This document shows, piece by piece, positions 33,936 to 46,839 of a stretch of DNA of 64,000 nt; positions within the stretch are counted from its first letter, which is position 1; the number at the start of each line of letters is the position of its first letter. Where the stretch lies: positions 1,959,501 to 2,023,500 of the forward strand of contig JAKTNV010000020.1 of assembly GCA_022747635.1 (NCBI GenBank), written 5' to 3'. The notes under the pieces were generated by a model. That model saw only the letters and a list, made by a program, of their open reading frames with translations, was not told the DNA's origin and did no database searches. The DNA is from Hetaerina americana (lineage: Eukaryota; Arthropoda; Insecta; Odonata; Calopterygidae). The position numbers and the translations under genes were made by a program.

Positions 33936-36900
33936 GTCAATTATTTCATTTCATTTCAATAATTTTTTTAGAGGCTGGCAGGATAAATAATTCACTAAGT
34001 AATTGAAGATTGTATCGAGAAAATGGCCAACTCTAATTTCAACCCGCGCTGAATTCTAAGGGAAGGGCGGAGGCAAGGGGCGTCGTATTCAATAGACGGC
34101 CGTCATTTCAGATCGGTCGTTCCCGGCGGGGGGCGAGGAGGATCAGCTATATTGGGGTGGATTGGGCCACCGAAATAAAACAGGGGAGTTAGACACGGCC
34201 GCTCGAACAAATTCAGCACTCGCTCCTCCCTCGCACGATACGCAAGCATTTTAAGGTCGAACCCAGGAACCCGAAAATATTGAATTAACTTGTGCACAAA
34301 AACATTGATGAGTTGGTCAAGGGCACAGCCATTGCTGGATGCTGCGTATAGGCATTTATGTTAACGAGAGAATTGCATGAGCTTAAGTGTATCAATGCAT
34401 GAACTAATGCGAGATGCGTGCCACACGCCTTGCTTGATGGCTTGTTTTTTGGAGGTGTAGACGAAGGCGTCGCTCGGCCGGACGGTGGATTTTGCAATCG
34501 GGTTGGTAGAGGGGGGGAAGGGGTTAGATGAGAGTGGGGGTAGTGGGCCACAAGCGAGACGACGATGCCATCGTCATCTGCAGCGAGTGATTCGGTTAAC
34601 CGGTCCCCAGAGAACGCTCGCCCATTATTTCATCAAAACTCATTGCCTTCACCACTTTGCAACAGAGGAGCATTCATTATTCGACCCAGTGGAAATCAAA
34701 CGGCCGCAACACATTGCGCTGAGTATAAGGGCTCCATAGGGTTTACCCCAACCCATTCTCATGGTAATAAGACTCCCTTTGCACTGCTCCAGGCAGCTAA
34801 GAAAGATCTCTTTCAAAATTCAAGACGATTGAAAGGGTTAAAGAGGTAGCTGCTCCTCGCCTCGCGAAACGAGTCTCATAGTCCTCAGAGAACCCATCCG
34901 AAAGAAACAACAAAGTCTTCGGTTCCAAAGCAGTTCTAAGGTGTGTTCATTTCCGCTTCGTAATAAGATCACTCATAGGAAGAAGATTCCTCGGAGTGAT
35001 TTCAAATCATTTCTAATGGATTTTAGAGATTAAAAAACTCTCCCCATCCCTTCTATTCCTCCTCCAGCATTATTTCTAATCAATTTGACCCAAGCCGATT
35101 GCGTGTTAAGGATTCAAGCCTTAACCAATATATAAAACTGTTTTTGTAAAATGATCTAGTATTCGTTGAAATTATGGACACTGCCATCTTCATCACTGAC
35201 TGCATTATTTGAAGTTCGCCCATTGCAGTTAGGCTGAGAATTAACCTGAAAATTATACGTATAATGAAGTCCAACCATATCAATGATTATATTATATACA
35301 CGGCTTTATATCCAAAAACCAGTATTTTTTCCACTGATTAATCATAGTCCGGAGGCGGAGAGATCGGAGTGAGGACTCGGAAGCCATCCACAATCAGTTC
35401 AATACCCACGACTACGGCGGTAAAATGTCAAATAAGCATAGCAACTGCGCTGCAGAGATGCAAGGAGCTGGACGTGGAAGCGCTAAGAAAAGCCAGAGAG
35501 AGAGTGAAGGGCAAGGGAAGGTCCTTATGGGGCCGACGGCCACTCGCAGTTGCCGGAGGAATCGGAGAAAGGGCGACAAGAGTACACATTCGAGAGAGCG
35601 GGCAATCGATTGTTTCGTTCGACCGAAATATGGATTCGGAAGAGATCTATTTTTTCATTCGGGAAATCAGATGCTGGAATGATCATCGCTCTCCATAGAA
35701 TTAATTCTAGGGTGTGAATTCTCAGACATGTGCCGGGAAGCACTGAGGCATCTTGCACGGCTCCCGGCAAAGAACTGGCTCGCCCTATTCACTGGAGGAA
35801 GGGGACATCTCGCCGCGCCGTTCTCCGAGCGATATGAATGGATCATGACCACTCTCTGATTGGGGTCAAGTGGGTCAGCCAATTCCGCTCCGACCGCGGC
35901 CACAACCCCTTTCCCCGCCCGCGTGATCCGATCACTCGGCTACGATTGGTGCTCGCGGGTGACCCACCGCTGAGAAAGCGTTAAACTTGCATCTTGCCCA
36001 TCGAGGGGCTAGCTGCGGCGAGGGACGCATGAACTAGAAATGAGAGCCACCGTCGATTATGAGCAACCGATATTCTATAATGCAGAAAGGAAAACAAACG
36101 AGTAAACTCTAGGCATGGCGAGGGATGAGAGAAGGTCGAGGAAGGTCGTTGGGAGAAGGCAGGGAATGTGGGTGCCTAGAGAGGCGATGCAACACTGGAG
36201 ACGGGGGCAGGGGGCAGAGCGTTGGGAAGGCCACTGAGGCTGGCGGGAAGGAGAGAGAGAGTGGTGATTGAAGAATGGGGCACTGCTATTTACTGACTAA
36301 TTATGGTTACTGACTAATCGGTGGTCGGTGGCATTCCGGGCGAGGTAATAGAAAACATCAGCTGCCCAGCGTTCCCTAAATTGATGTTGATAACTGTTTT
36401 ACTTTCTGTAATTCCAAACTACGTTAAATGATGCTTCCTATTATTGCAGTCGTTAAGTGCGCGAGTGATTCCTCACGTCGCTCTTCGGCTGTTTATTTTT
36501 TCTCGCCATTCACGTGCCTTGGTACGAATGGATGTTTGTCATTCGCTTGGCCACCTCGCTATCGGGTCGAAGTTTGTGATGGCAATGAAATACTCGAAAG
36601 AAAGAAAATGCTTGGCCCTTATGCTCTCAATAATAGCCTTTAGTCGCCGTAGCGTGACATCCTCCCTCTGTCTGAAATTCCTGTGGCGAATCAACGCCAA
36701 TCACAACTTTATCAAGCATTCACAAATGAAGTGGAGCGGCAGTAGTGACTATCACATGGCAGCCTGTAGTATTTGGCGACGGTGAGGTGAAATGAAGGCA
36801 AACAAATGTTACAGCTGATGATGGGCTACTGTCTTGAGATGCGAGTAGTATTGTTTGAAGCGTAGCGACGATTAGAGATCATGTTTGAGAATTAAAGTGT

Positions 36901-37495
36901 AAGCAATGAAAATTTTGGGAGAACATTCGAGAGAGACGAGATGTATTAAATAGACTGGTAACATTACGTGACTTGGAGCAAATCGAGGCGAAATTCTATC
37001 GCACCAGTATGACTTGTATGTGTATGTGTGTCACTCTAATCTCTAGCCTAACATAAGGTGCACACATTTGATGGACCTACAGGAAGGGTGCCTAGGCGAA
37101 ACTTAGTTTCATCAGGCTAGGCGCTGCGGTAAAATCTAGACTATTTTAGGGGCATAATCATGTTCATCGACGGAAGTGCGGAGCAGAGTAAGACAACCGA
37201 GACATGGAAACAGGGCTAGTCCTTATCTTTTAGTATGCTTACATTATTCATTGAGTTTGGCGCTCGTGACTCAAGTGATTTGAGAAATAGAACGTAGACG
37301 TTCGGAAGCGAAACCCGCGGGGTTGGTGATGGCCGCGTTTCTTGAAACTCACTCTTTAACCCGAGGCATTATTATAAAATCATAATCAACGCCAGCAAAC
37401 TATTTTCCATGGAAGCCAATTGTGGAGGCGCGCTGAGGCAATGCGTAGCGCATATTGGGGACCCAGTACCACTCATTTGAAACTGCAACCCTTGT
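33936..37495. other. No recognised gene
   Basis: Several short open frames on both strands lack recognisable domains, including 35369-35698 plus (109 codons) and 36444-36785 plus (113 codons). I find no transposon hallmark. The composition is mixed and there are no notable repeats. Confidence 0.55.
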
Positions 37496-38034
37496 CCGTA
37501 AAGTAATGAGACTGGCCGCCGCGCGGCGCTCTAGCCGTCGGCAGAGTGCTCGGCGGGATTTTTGGTGGTTGACCTAAAGGTAAGCCATCAACGCATTACG
37601 CCAAGCAGTCATGTTTCCCCAACTCTGAAGCAGCGAGGATCATGCTTGATAGCCGTTTTTGACTTTCCGTCACGGTAACAAGCGTTAAAAATGGAGCGTT
37701 CGCTGGAGCCTCAGCCCAAACCGCCTCCTCTGGGAGCTGACCCGGACAGGGGTCGCAACCTTGCCGAAGCCACCGCTACGATGCGAGATCGACAGACTTT
37801 CTCCCGTTCCCAAAGCTCATAAGAAGCCTGAAAGGTCAATACATCCAACGGGCTGTCACGGAGTCTCCGAAAGGGGTTACGGAAGCTTACCTCCAGGGAG
37901 CCTTTGCATTTGTGAGAATCACATTTGCGGTGGTGTATCGACGCCCATGGAGACTATTTTGAAGAATTTGAACAATATGTGCCCGTCGGATCAATAAATT
38001 CTTTTTGCCTCACCCAGTCTCATTACTTTACGCA
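37496..38034 (+). mobile_element. Non-autonomous mariner relic with TIRs
   Basis: The left end reads CCGTAAAGTAATGAGACTGG (37496-37515). The right end, on the minus strand, reads GCGTAAAGTAATGAGACTGG (38014-38033): 19 of 20 bases match. The interior is only about 500 bp. A transposase C-terminus RWCIDAHGDYFEEFEQYV (read near 37929-37980) is typical of mariner, so most of the transposase has been deleted. Such deletion derivatives can be moved by a related active transposase elsewhere in the genome. Confidence 0.85.
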
Positions 38035-39944
38035 AAAAAACTACATCTCCCGGAAAATAAAGCATTCGAAATGCAGAAAAGAGAGTAATAATCGAAATTG
38101 TTTCTCGCGCGCTAAAGTGACTCCGCTGGCGGGTGGACCCAATGGGAAGGACGGGGCCTCCAAAAGCAGTTATCGAGGGCGGGGAAACCCAGTGGTGGCG
38201 CCACTTGGTTACCTCCGTACTCCCCCCCCACCCTCCCCTGTCCCTCCGCCACCCTCTCCCCGACGGCCGGAAAAAATAAACCATTTGCGTCAAGCCTCCA
38301 TTAAACCGTTGGTCGCTGCAACTCCCGAGAAAGTCGCGAAAGCGTCGGCATGTCCGTCCGAGCTGGTGCGTACGCATTTGCTGGAAGGAGGAGGGGGCGG
38401 AGGGGGATGATTTGATCCGGCGCTAGGCGGCAGAATGGAAAAGGAAGACCGCCTGGAAGTGACGGTGAGGGAATGGGAAATTTTGTTATTTTCACGGGTT
38501 CAACGGAATTTAATTTAAGGATACGTGTCATTCACGTTTCACTTGCGCCCACTGGAGGGAGAGTGGAGGGGACCGGGGCTCCAGAGGTCTGGGATTCAGG
38601 GGAAAGGCGAAAATAAACACCTGGGGGGGGGGGGCAGCGAGGCGCTAAGGGAATAATTGTGCTCCGACGCGTTAAAAAAAACTCAGCTGCCATTCACTAA
38701 AAGCCTCGCAATCCCATTTCGATTGAGATGGGCGCAAGATTTTCCATGTTTCTTCCCTGCGATTAATTAATTCAGCAACATAAAAAATGCAGAATAAATG
38801 TGGCACGAAGAGGAACGACAAAATTATATAACAGTACTAAAATGAAAACGGTAGAATACATTGAAAACCAAGATTAAGGGATGGCATTGAAAAATTTAGC
38901 ATGGATAATGACTCGAAACATTTCCTTGAGGTCTCTTTCCATCGGCTCATCTTAAAGCGGAGAGATTTTCTCGGAAACTTACAATTTAGCAGCATCCAAA
39001 AAGTCGCCCTTAAAATTTATTGGACAAACAAAAGAGTGACTACGTTAACATTTTAAATTTCATGAAAAATATTCCGAAATTTCTCCGACAGTACATTAAC
39101 CGAAATATAAATTTCTCTGATCAGAATAAACTTTTACGTTCGTATCCGAAAATATAAAACGAGGCTTACAGAGCAATAGCGTTGTCCGTTTCATTAGTTT
39201 TCTTTCTCACGGAGAAAAGAGTGGAGATTGCATTGCCTCGCTTCATCGAGGATACTCTGCCACTGGATAAAGTCTGCATTTTTGCATTAGCAGACGAAAT
39301 CGCGAAGTCGGTAAAAACACAAAACCCTCGAGGAAAAGAAAAGAAATCACAGACTTGAATGTTCCGAGTTCGAGAGCAAAGGAAATTAAAATGAAAGAAG
39401 AAGATGTTATAGGAATGATATTTATGAAAATGAGATTGGGAGCCGTTGTTGCCAGATGGTATGCAATGCAATCCCCTTTCGGTACATGAGTGGAAGGGCA
39501 CGGCCCTGCACCATCGCGGCACACCTGAACGAAGGACCCCCCGAGGATATATGATCCTGAACTAGGACACGTGTGTGAATCCAGCATGAGGCAAATGATT
39601 TTCAGCGAAGCAACCGCGAATTACAATTCAGAGTGGTCGAGGGAGCGGGGGAGGGTGGGAGGGGGCAAAATTGGGTGAGCACGGGCGAAAGGAGCCAAAC
39701 AAGACAACAAATCCCCAAAATCCACCCTAGAAAAGACCAAAAAATATGAGTAGTATGAATTCTTGTGAAGAAAACGAGCTGTGAACAAGACAAGTATGTT
39801 GACTAATGAAAATCAATCATATTAAATGCCTTATTAGAACTGCGAAGAAGAAGCCACATAAACGCGTCTTACAACGGTCAAAAATGACATTTCTCACTTC
39901 AAATGAAAATAGACGCATTTCAAAGAGATATTAGCAATCCGTGG
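38035..39944. other. No recognised gene; GC-rich block with G run
   Basis: The part 38100-38650 is GC-rich with C runs near 38221 and a G run near 38620-38634. The rest is AT-rich and contains no motif I can assign. Confidence 0.55.
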
Positions 39945-40062
39945 AGATTAATGCCACAATTTGAGCGTGTAAAAATCATTCGCCTTGACCGGGATACGAA
40001 CCCGGATCCCTCGTTGTCCGGGCGAGTGCTTTACCCAGTTAAACTATCCAGACGTCCTCTAA
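39945..40062 (-). mobile_element. tRNA-headed SINE (family A)
   Basis: On the minus strand: TCTGGATAGTTTAACTGGGT (A box) near 40035-40054, a B box GGTTCGTATCCCGG at about 39989-40002, then AAGGCGAATGATTTTTACAC and the body until about 39945. The head is nearly the same as the copy at 25859. It lies 80 bp from a headless plus-strand copy, so the two are in opposite orientation. Confidence 0.88.
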
Positions 40063-40142
40063 AAACCTTGAAATGTTGGGGGGTTTACAGGAACAAAATT
40101 TTGTGACGTAATACCGCACACACGGGCATTCGTTGTCGTCCA

Positions 40143-40275
40143 CGAGGTTAAGTCCCAATCAAGGTGAATGATTTTTACACACTGGAATTGTTGCATTGAA
40201 ATGCGTATTAGAGGATGACTCCGTTAAAAGTTAGTGTTGCGGCATCTCCCGCAATTTCTTGGAATCTGAGGAGAT
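40143..40275 (+). mobile_element. SINE A body, headless
   Basis: AAGGTGAATGATTTTTACAC begins at about 40159, then GAATTGTTGCATTGAAATGC and ATTAGAGGATGACTCCGTTA, then GCGGCATCTCCCGCAATTTC. It matches the minus-strand copy at 24779-24890 over more than 100 bases, which defines the conserved family body. The tRNA head is only marginally present (AAGTCCCAATCAAGG). Confidence 0.85.
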
Positions 40276-41092
40276 CAGTCGGGGAGAAATATTTGAGAGG
40301 AGTTAAGTGCCCCTAGTCGTGAGTTCGTCGGCATCTCCGTCCGTGCACCCTTTGGCCCTTCGTCTTCTAAGGGTAGGTGTTCCTGTCCGCTCCCTGTCGT
40401 GCGCCGGTGGGGAAGCCGTTGGACTGGGAGAATGAGGAAGAGGTTGGAGGGCGGGGTGCGGGAACCGCACCCTCCCCCTGTCATTTAAGCTCTTTCCCCC
40501 GACCCCCTTAACCCTTAAAGCCTGCGACGCTCCCTTTCTCCGGCACCCTTCCTTTTTGCCCACCCTTTCGCCCCCACCGCATTCCCTCCTTTCATCTTTC
40601 GCCGCCTCTTACATCACCCCGCGGCACATCTTCCAAGGCAAATTCCTCGCCCGGGCTGGTTACCTTCCGGTGAATAGTTCGTCTCTCGAGCCTGCTGAAT
40701 TCCAAGGCACCGCGATTATGGGACCACGATTCTCGCAAACGGAGTTCTTTCTCCTTTTACGTCTTCCCTCCTCTTGTGATCGACTTAATACTGTCGAACG
40801 AAATATCTTTACGCTCCTTCCACGGGGACTCCAAAACGTGGGGCGTCTGACTGTCGATTAGTCTGATAAAAGAAGAGCTTGAGCATATGAATATTTTCGT
40901 TCACCAAAGACAAACAAAGGAAGAGAAACTGACCAATATCTTCTTTCATTGCTTCAAAAGGCAAAAGAGTTTGCAATATGTTCTGCAAGGATCTGATCGT
41001 AATGTTTCCATACTAATTACTAGTGACTACGGAGGTAATGTCGTTGAGGCAAAGAAGAAATGGAATTGATAGGATAACACCTCCTTGCGTGT
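40276..41092. other. No recognised gene; GC-rich part
   Basis: The region about 40290-40700 is GC-rich. Open frames on both strands have no recognised domain. I see no transposon motif. Confidence 0.55.
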
Positions 41093-41094
41093 AA

Positions 41095-42485
41095 CTTCTC
41101 CTGCATTTGAGCTAAATTCATCTATCACTACTCTTTGTACCCGACCATTCAAAAAGTCTTTGATTCAATCCAGGATATTTTTATCTATGCCATATGCCTC
41201 TAGTTTTGTGAGTAGTTTACTATGAGGTACTTTGTCGAAAGCCTTGTTAAAACGCAGAAAAAATTCTTCCATTACTCACTCCTGAACTGAGGACATCTCG
41301 GGCAAAAAGCGCAAGGTGTCTATCGCAGGATATACCCTTTCGGAAACCGTACTAAGCTTTCATCAGTAACTCCTGAATATCGAGGTCTCCCGTGATAAAA
41401 CTAGCAAATATGCAAGTATGCTCCATGGTCTTACATGATATGGATGTCAGGGAAGTAGGTCTGTAATTGCTCAGTTCCTCCCCGTCTTCATTTTTAAATA
41501 TTTGTGCTATGTTAGCCGTTTTTCAACCACTGGAATCCTTGTGATCTCCTAGCTATTTTTTAAATATAATTTATAAATATGGCGTGATTTTCGAAATAAA
41601 TTCCTAAAGTATATGAACTGGTAATTAAACGGGTTCGAAGTATTTGTCAGGGCTTACGTATTTCTGCAAACGTTCTATTTCATTTAATTATATTTCAATT
41701 TTTGGAATAGGTTCGCGGTAATGGTTTGGCAAGCTGTCGGAGACATTCGGCAAGACATTTTCGCTGATGCTTTGAAAGAAGGATTTTATTAAGATGGCCT
41801 TTTCCAAACTTCTGGCTAATATTTTGCCTTTATCGGTTTTCAGTGACTTGACTGCAAACTCATTTCCTTGAAATTTCCTTCCTCTATGAAATACGCTTAA
41901 GATGATTTCGGATTATTTTATTCATTTTCTTTTCCTTTTGAATGCACGCAATGTTCTCCGATATTCCTTCGACGCATTCTGTGTGGGTTTCTTATAATTA
42001 TTAGTGATCTCCTTCATTTTGCCAAAAGAGATATAATTCCTTTAATCCTTCACTTTGGCGTGAGGGAGCCTCTTAACGATTTTATACGATAACTTCCGCG
42101 TTGCTAGGCTCCGTATATCTTTCATAAATTCACTTGGAATGGCTCGATGACTGCCGAGCGTGCGATGTCAAAGAACTTATTCCACGAATCCCAAGTATTT
42201 CGGGGATTACGCCCTTTCTTCAAATGCGCATGTGAGCTCTGCAACAAGCACTTGAAACCATTGTAGTCCACTTTTTGAAACAAGTCAATTTTTATTTTGA
42301 GCTTCTTATCAGGGACCCTATAAATGGAAAACTTATCAATTGCTACTTTTTGGTCACTACTTACAATTTTACGGTTTTCTACATTTAAGATATTTTCGGG
42401 TATGTTTGTGGCAAACAAATGAAGAACAACATCGCGTATACATGTAGGTGATGAGCTGACAAGTTGATGCACGGAGTTCAACTAT
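41095..42485 (-). pseudogene. CR1/L2-like LINE fragment, truncated at both ends
   Basis: The minus strand reads from the end of the endonuclease into the RT. The first frame (42122-42481) shows CIRDVVLHLFATNIPENI, then KKLKIKIDLFQKVDYNGFKC and NPRNTWDSWNKFF. Further on, in broken frames, are EELSNYRPTSLTSISCK (about 41435-41485), YGFRKGISCDRHLALFARDV (about 41310-41370) and FNKAFDKVPHSKLLTKLEAYG (about 41190-41250). Similarity stops near 41105, before the FADD motif. The order matches ORF2 of the LINE at 46840-49630, but it is clearly a different subfamily. Loss of the 3' side is unusual for LINE insertion and implies later deletion. Confidence 0.82.
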
Positions 42486-45400
42486 CGACTCGCAGATGTC
42501 TTGGTCTTTACTCCCCCGTTTTAAAACTGTATGTGCTTTAATCAATAAATGAAACACTGAAATACTCGAAGATTATAATGCCACGATCGTTGCTTTGAAA
42601 TGAAAAACCTTTGTTTTTCTGATCTAGTTTTTTTGTTCAATTTTATTTGTCGTCCGGTGGTCGTTGTTAGGGACCCAATGCGCATTAAAATTCTGTAACT
42701 TCAGAGTTTAGATATCATTCCCCCGATCGGAACCTTTTCAATTTCTCCGCCGAGAGACTGCTTTCTCGAAGCCAACACACCACAGAGATAGGCTTCAATC
42801 GAAAGGTTGGCTCGAAAGGTCACAATTTACTCAGCTGATTGAAATGCAAAAATTAATAGAGTGAGACAAAGATCCAAACCCTTTTCCTGAGCGACCTGCG
42901 TATCCGATTAATTGCGAGTCTGTTTCCGTGAAATTCAAACAGCTCGCGATTCCACATCTTCGCATACTCGGCATCACCCGAGGGCACCCGTGCCTACCCA
43001 AACGAAATTGCGTGCCCTTGTGGGCCATCCGGGGACGTGGAGCGAGTGAGGAGGACTCTTGCGCATGTAAGGCGCCAAAAAGAAAAGCAGAGAGAGATAG
43101 AGGAACCATCCGGCCATTTGGTGGAATAGTTAGGCAGAAAGCATTCCATAACCGTTATTTAATACTACTTCTGATTCTATTTCAATCATCTTAAAATCCT
43201 TCACACGTACGAAGCCATTCCAAATATGACTAAACGTTGCCACATTTCCCTTAAACTGCCCTAAAATGTAAACTAATGCTTGAGTTACGCCAAATCAACA
43301 AAGTTGAATGTGATCCAGGAACATCTGACGCACAAAGCTGTGAGATAGATTCTGAAATAAAAGTAGAGTAAACCAAAAAAAAGGAAAAAAAGGTCTGCTC
43401 TTAAAAACAGTAAATATTGGATGAACTAAAAGTCTATTGCTACGGATTATGGCAAAGAGAAAAGTGAAAGGTTAGAATATGCTGTTAAGAATAGAAAACA
43501 AAATAGTTTGCTAAACAAGTTTAAATGAGAATACTATACAGAAGTGTCAGAGAGGGATCAATAATACGTAGAATTAGAGTAGAAATACGGGGCCTATGTA
43601 GAGCTTCAATTAATTTTTGAAGAGAATGGCACAATAGAATATGGATCTGAAATGAGGACCAATATCAATCAACTCGTCCCAGTTTGCAAGCTTTTACAAG
43701 CAAATAGTTTACGAGTGCAGATAAAAACTGAAGCACAATAAAATGAATACATGTCAAGGAAGGAAAACTACGAGGGTGTAAATGCTTAGGTATCTCAAAC
43801 CAACAAACTAGAGTAAAACTAATCGTTATTTATTCAATTCCTCACGGATGCCGCAAAAGTAATATTTTCTGCGAAAGCAAAAAACGGCGAGTCCTAAAAC
43901 ACAGAAGAGTCCACCCTTGGGCGAGCTCACTCATTGAGCGAGATCAATCGACTGCCGACCGCTCCGCTAAGCATCATGAAACACTCGACCCGAAAATATG
44001 AATCAGGAGGGCATTTTTTTAGTTGCATATTCATGGTTCATCCTAAAAAGAGCCGCCGTTCCTGCGGGTACTGATGCGGAAACATGACAGGAAATCAATT
44101 GGCCTGGAGAGCACTCCAAAATACAGACAGACAGACGGCTATCCCAACCATGCATCACGCAAGAATAAATATTTATTCCTACGAAGGGAATAGTATGGTA
44201 GCCAAAAACTAAACATCAGAGATTAACAATAAGGTCTTATTCCGTGGTATCAAAATTAAATACCGACAGTTGAGTGTGCAATTTCTAGATTGGGGGAAGT
44301 ATTTGAGATGGGTGTAGTAAGCATCGTTCGACTCGGGTGGATTCCGCCGATGCGCTGTCGTACGTAGCGTGTACTTCGGTTGAGGCTGGACGAATCCTTT
44401 TGTGAGCGGGAGAGAGACGGCGTGAATCGTGCATGTGATCCCAACGCCCCCCGCCCCTCACTCCCTCCCTCCCCCTCCCACTTTCGTCATCTCCTTCTGC
44501 CGGGCCGGCACTCCCTCTGCCCCCCCACCTTCCCCCGAAGGAAGGAAGCGGGGGGGCGGGGGACCTCCATCGCCACATTCCTCGCCCCTCCCCCTGTGAC
44601 CCTCTCCCGTCCCCACCCCACCTGCACCCTAACAATACTCTCATTAAAAAGTTATTAACAATTCCACCCAAGGATGGAGGATTTCGATCGTTATTCCCTT
44701 GTCTTGGGGTATTTTCCGCCACTTCCCCAACCCCTCCCCGAGTCCCCTCTCCAACCAACCCCCCCCCCCCCCCCGAAATAACCCCCTACCTTCCCCCCCC
44801 CCGGTATCTCTTTTGAAGTTTGCCAATTCCTTAGGGCCCCCTTCCCTTCCTCCCCCCTCCCCATCCCGTCCAAAAGATAAGCCCACCCCCCCCACGGCCA
44901 TTCTCCTTTTCTTCTTGAGAAACCCTACGACGACCGACCTTGTATTTTCCGCTTAACCCCTCTCTTTCTTCGTGTTTAAGATTCTCTTGAAATTAATAAA
45001 AAGGAGGGTGAGGAGGCGGGGCGGGGGAGATGATTTTGGGGTGCTTTGGGGGCACAATGCGAAGCGTCGGCAACAGGGGGGGCGCGGTGCGTGTGCGTGA
45101 CGGAGCACTCCCCTCTTTCCGAAGGGGTGGTGCCCCCAGGGGGAGGGGGGCCACCACCCTCCTCGGTCTTATTTTTCCCTGACAGCGCGAGATGTCGTCG
45201 CTGAAGAGGAGACCATTCACCGAGATTAGGAGGGGGAAGCCTCGAAGTTGGTCCAGGGGGGGAGGGGTGTTCACCTGCCAGCAGGAAATCACGGGCGGGC
45301 TGACGAGGGAGGAAGGGAATTCAAAGGAACCCTAGGGGTTGCCGCGGCCTCTCGGAGAGAGGACTTTGAGCAAAGAATAAGCGGGCGGGCGGGGGTGGGG

Positions 45401-46357
45401 GCTTATTTAAAATAATCCGGGGGCATAGGCGGCATGAAGAGAGGCGGCTTCTGTCCCTCCCCCCCGTGGTTGGTTGGCTGGCACTTTGCCTTTCCCGCCG
45501 ATGGCTCCCTGCGCTGTCTTTCCCGTGGCCGCTGCCCTCGGATGACCTTCCTCCGACCGAGAACGTGCACCTGCAGGGCCACACACCCCTGAGGGAAACG
45601 CCTCAAGAGCCATTGGCACCGTTCTACGAGTAATTGGATTCATTTGACGCCCAACAGCACAGAGAATATCCTTGCGCTTAGCCATAGCATCTCTTTCTCC
45701 CATCCATCAAACTACTTTTCAAGAAAAGCTCTTCAAGGAAATTCGAGAAATGTTGACTTTTCAAAAAAAGATTGACGGTCAATTGTTCAAGAAATCGGAA
45801 ATACCTAAGATTTTCATAAACTATTGCTTTAAATCATCGTACTCATATATTTGAAAAATTTCTTCAAAAGATCAGACGGAACTATTTTTTCAGGACAACG
45901 TTGTGATGTAGAATATGGAAGTAATTCATAAAATATCTTAATGTAACTAATGCTGAGAAAACTCATACCAAGAGTGTGTGGATTAAATTGCAGATTTTTA
46001 TTATGTTCAACTTTGTGATTAGGAAAGTCCTTGATGACAGAGAATATTTTGCAACGAGAAACCTAAGGTTGCATTAACATAACAGACCTATGCACATTAA
46101 CTTAGGTTAAAATATTGCAAATATTAATGAGACTCGAAGTTATTCCGGACATGAACCAGCCCCAGTTCGATTGGCCAAATACACCTCTTCTCCCAGCTAC
46201 ATTGGGAAATCACGGTAAGAATCGATTCCGCCACGGACGTGCATGGTCCAGCACAACTCTGAAATAATACCCTTCGCACACCCATATGTCCCAATATCTG
46301 CCCCAACATTAAAAGTGGGGTAATATGTACGAGGTCTGTTCACAAGGCTTTTCACCT
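42486..46357. other. No recognised gene; GC-rich block 44.4-45.6 kb
   Basis: The DNA is AT-rich to 44300, then GC-rich from about 44430 to 45600 with long C runs (44759-44775 and 44805-44812) that could form four-stranded structures on the G-rich strand. Overlapping open frames on both strands reflect composition. From 45700 to 46350 the sequence is AT-rich. No domain is recognised. Confidence 0.55.
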
Positions 46358-46437
46358 CTCCGGCTCAGTAAATAAGCAAGATTTTCGATACTGGGTGACC
46401 GAAAACCCTCGCGAACTTCACCCGAGACCTCATGGCC
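46358..46437 (+). pseudogene. Mariner transposase scrap
   Basis: The 80 bases translate as HLSGSVNKQDFRYWVTENPR followed by ELHPRPL, an internal segment of the transposase. The mariner at 8155-8236 has the same segment in a more decayed form, with about 80 percent base identity by eye. No TIR and no flanking transposase are present. Confidence 0.8.
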
Positions 46438-46545
46438 TGGAAATAACCGGAGAAAGGAATGAAAGTCGCCGGAAAATCCGCAAAACTACGCTTTAGGATG
46501 GTGATAGAGCTTTAGTTCACCAGTCAACCGATGGGTTGCAATCAA
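46438..46545 (+). pseudogene. RTE-like LINE RT scrap
   Basis: The segment aggaatgaaagtcgccggaaaatc...gatggtgatagagctttagttcaccagtcaaccgatgggttgcaatc parallels 32608-32698 of the RTE-like LINE, around its FADDQ region. It joins directly to the mariner scrap on the left and to the 3' end of the CR1-like LINE on the right. Confidence 0.75.
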
Positions 46546-46839
46546 TGATCATCTACATCTACTCAATACCCCGCAAGCCGCCGCGGGGGCGTGTGGCGGG
46601 GGGTGTTAGGACACCACCCGTAATTTAGAAATGAAAATAACCGCATGCAAAAACCAAAAAATCATACATCCACAAAAAACACATGGCATACATTCATGCA
46701 TGAACACTTACACTCCACTCACATGCAAACACTTAATCTACATCTTACATACACATGCACCTGAAAGTACACCGCTACCGTAACAGCTTTGCAATGCTTA
46801 ATTTTGCTCCGACTTGTAAATTCAATGTTTTTAATATTT

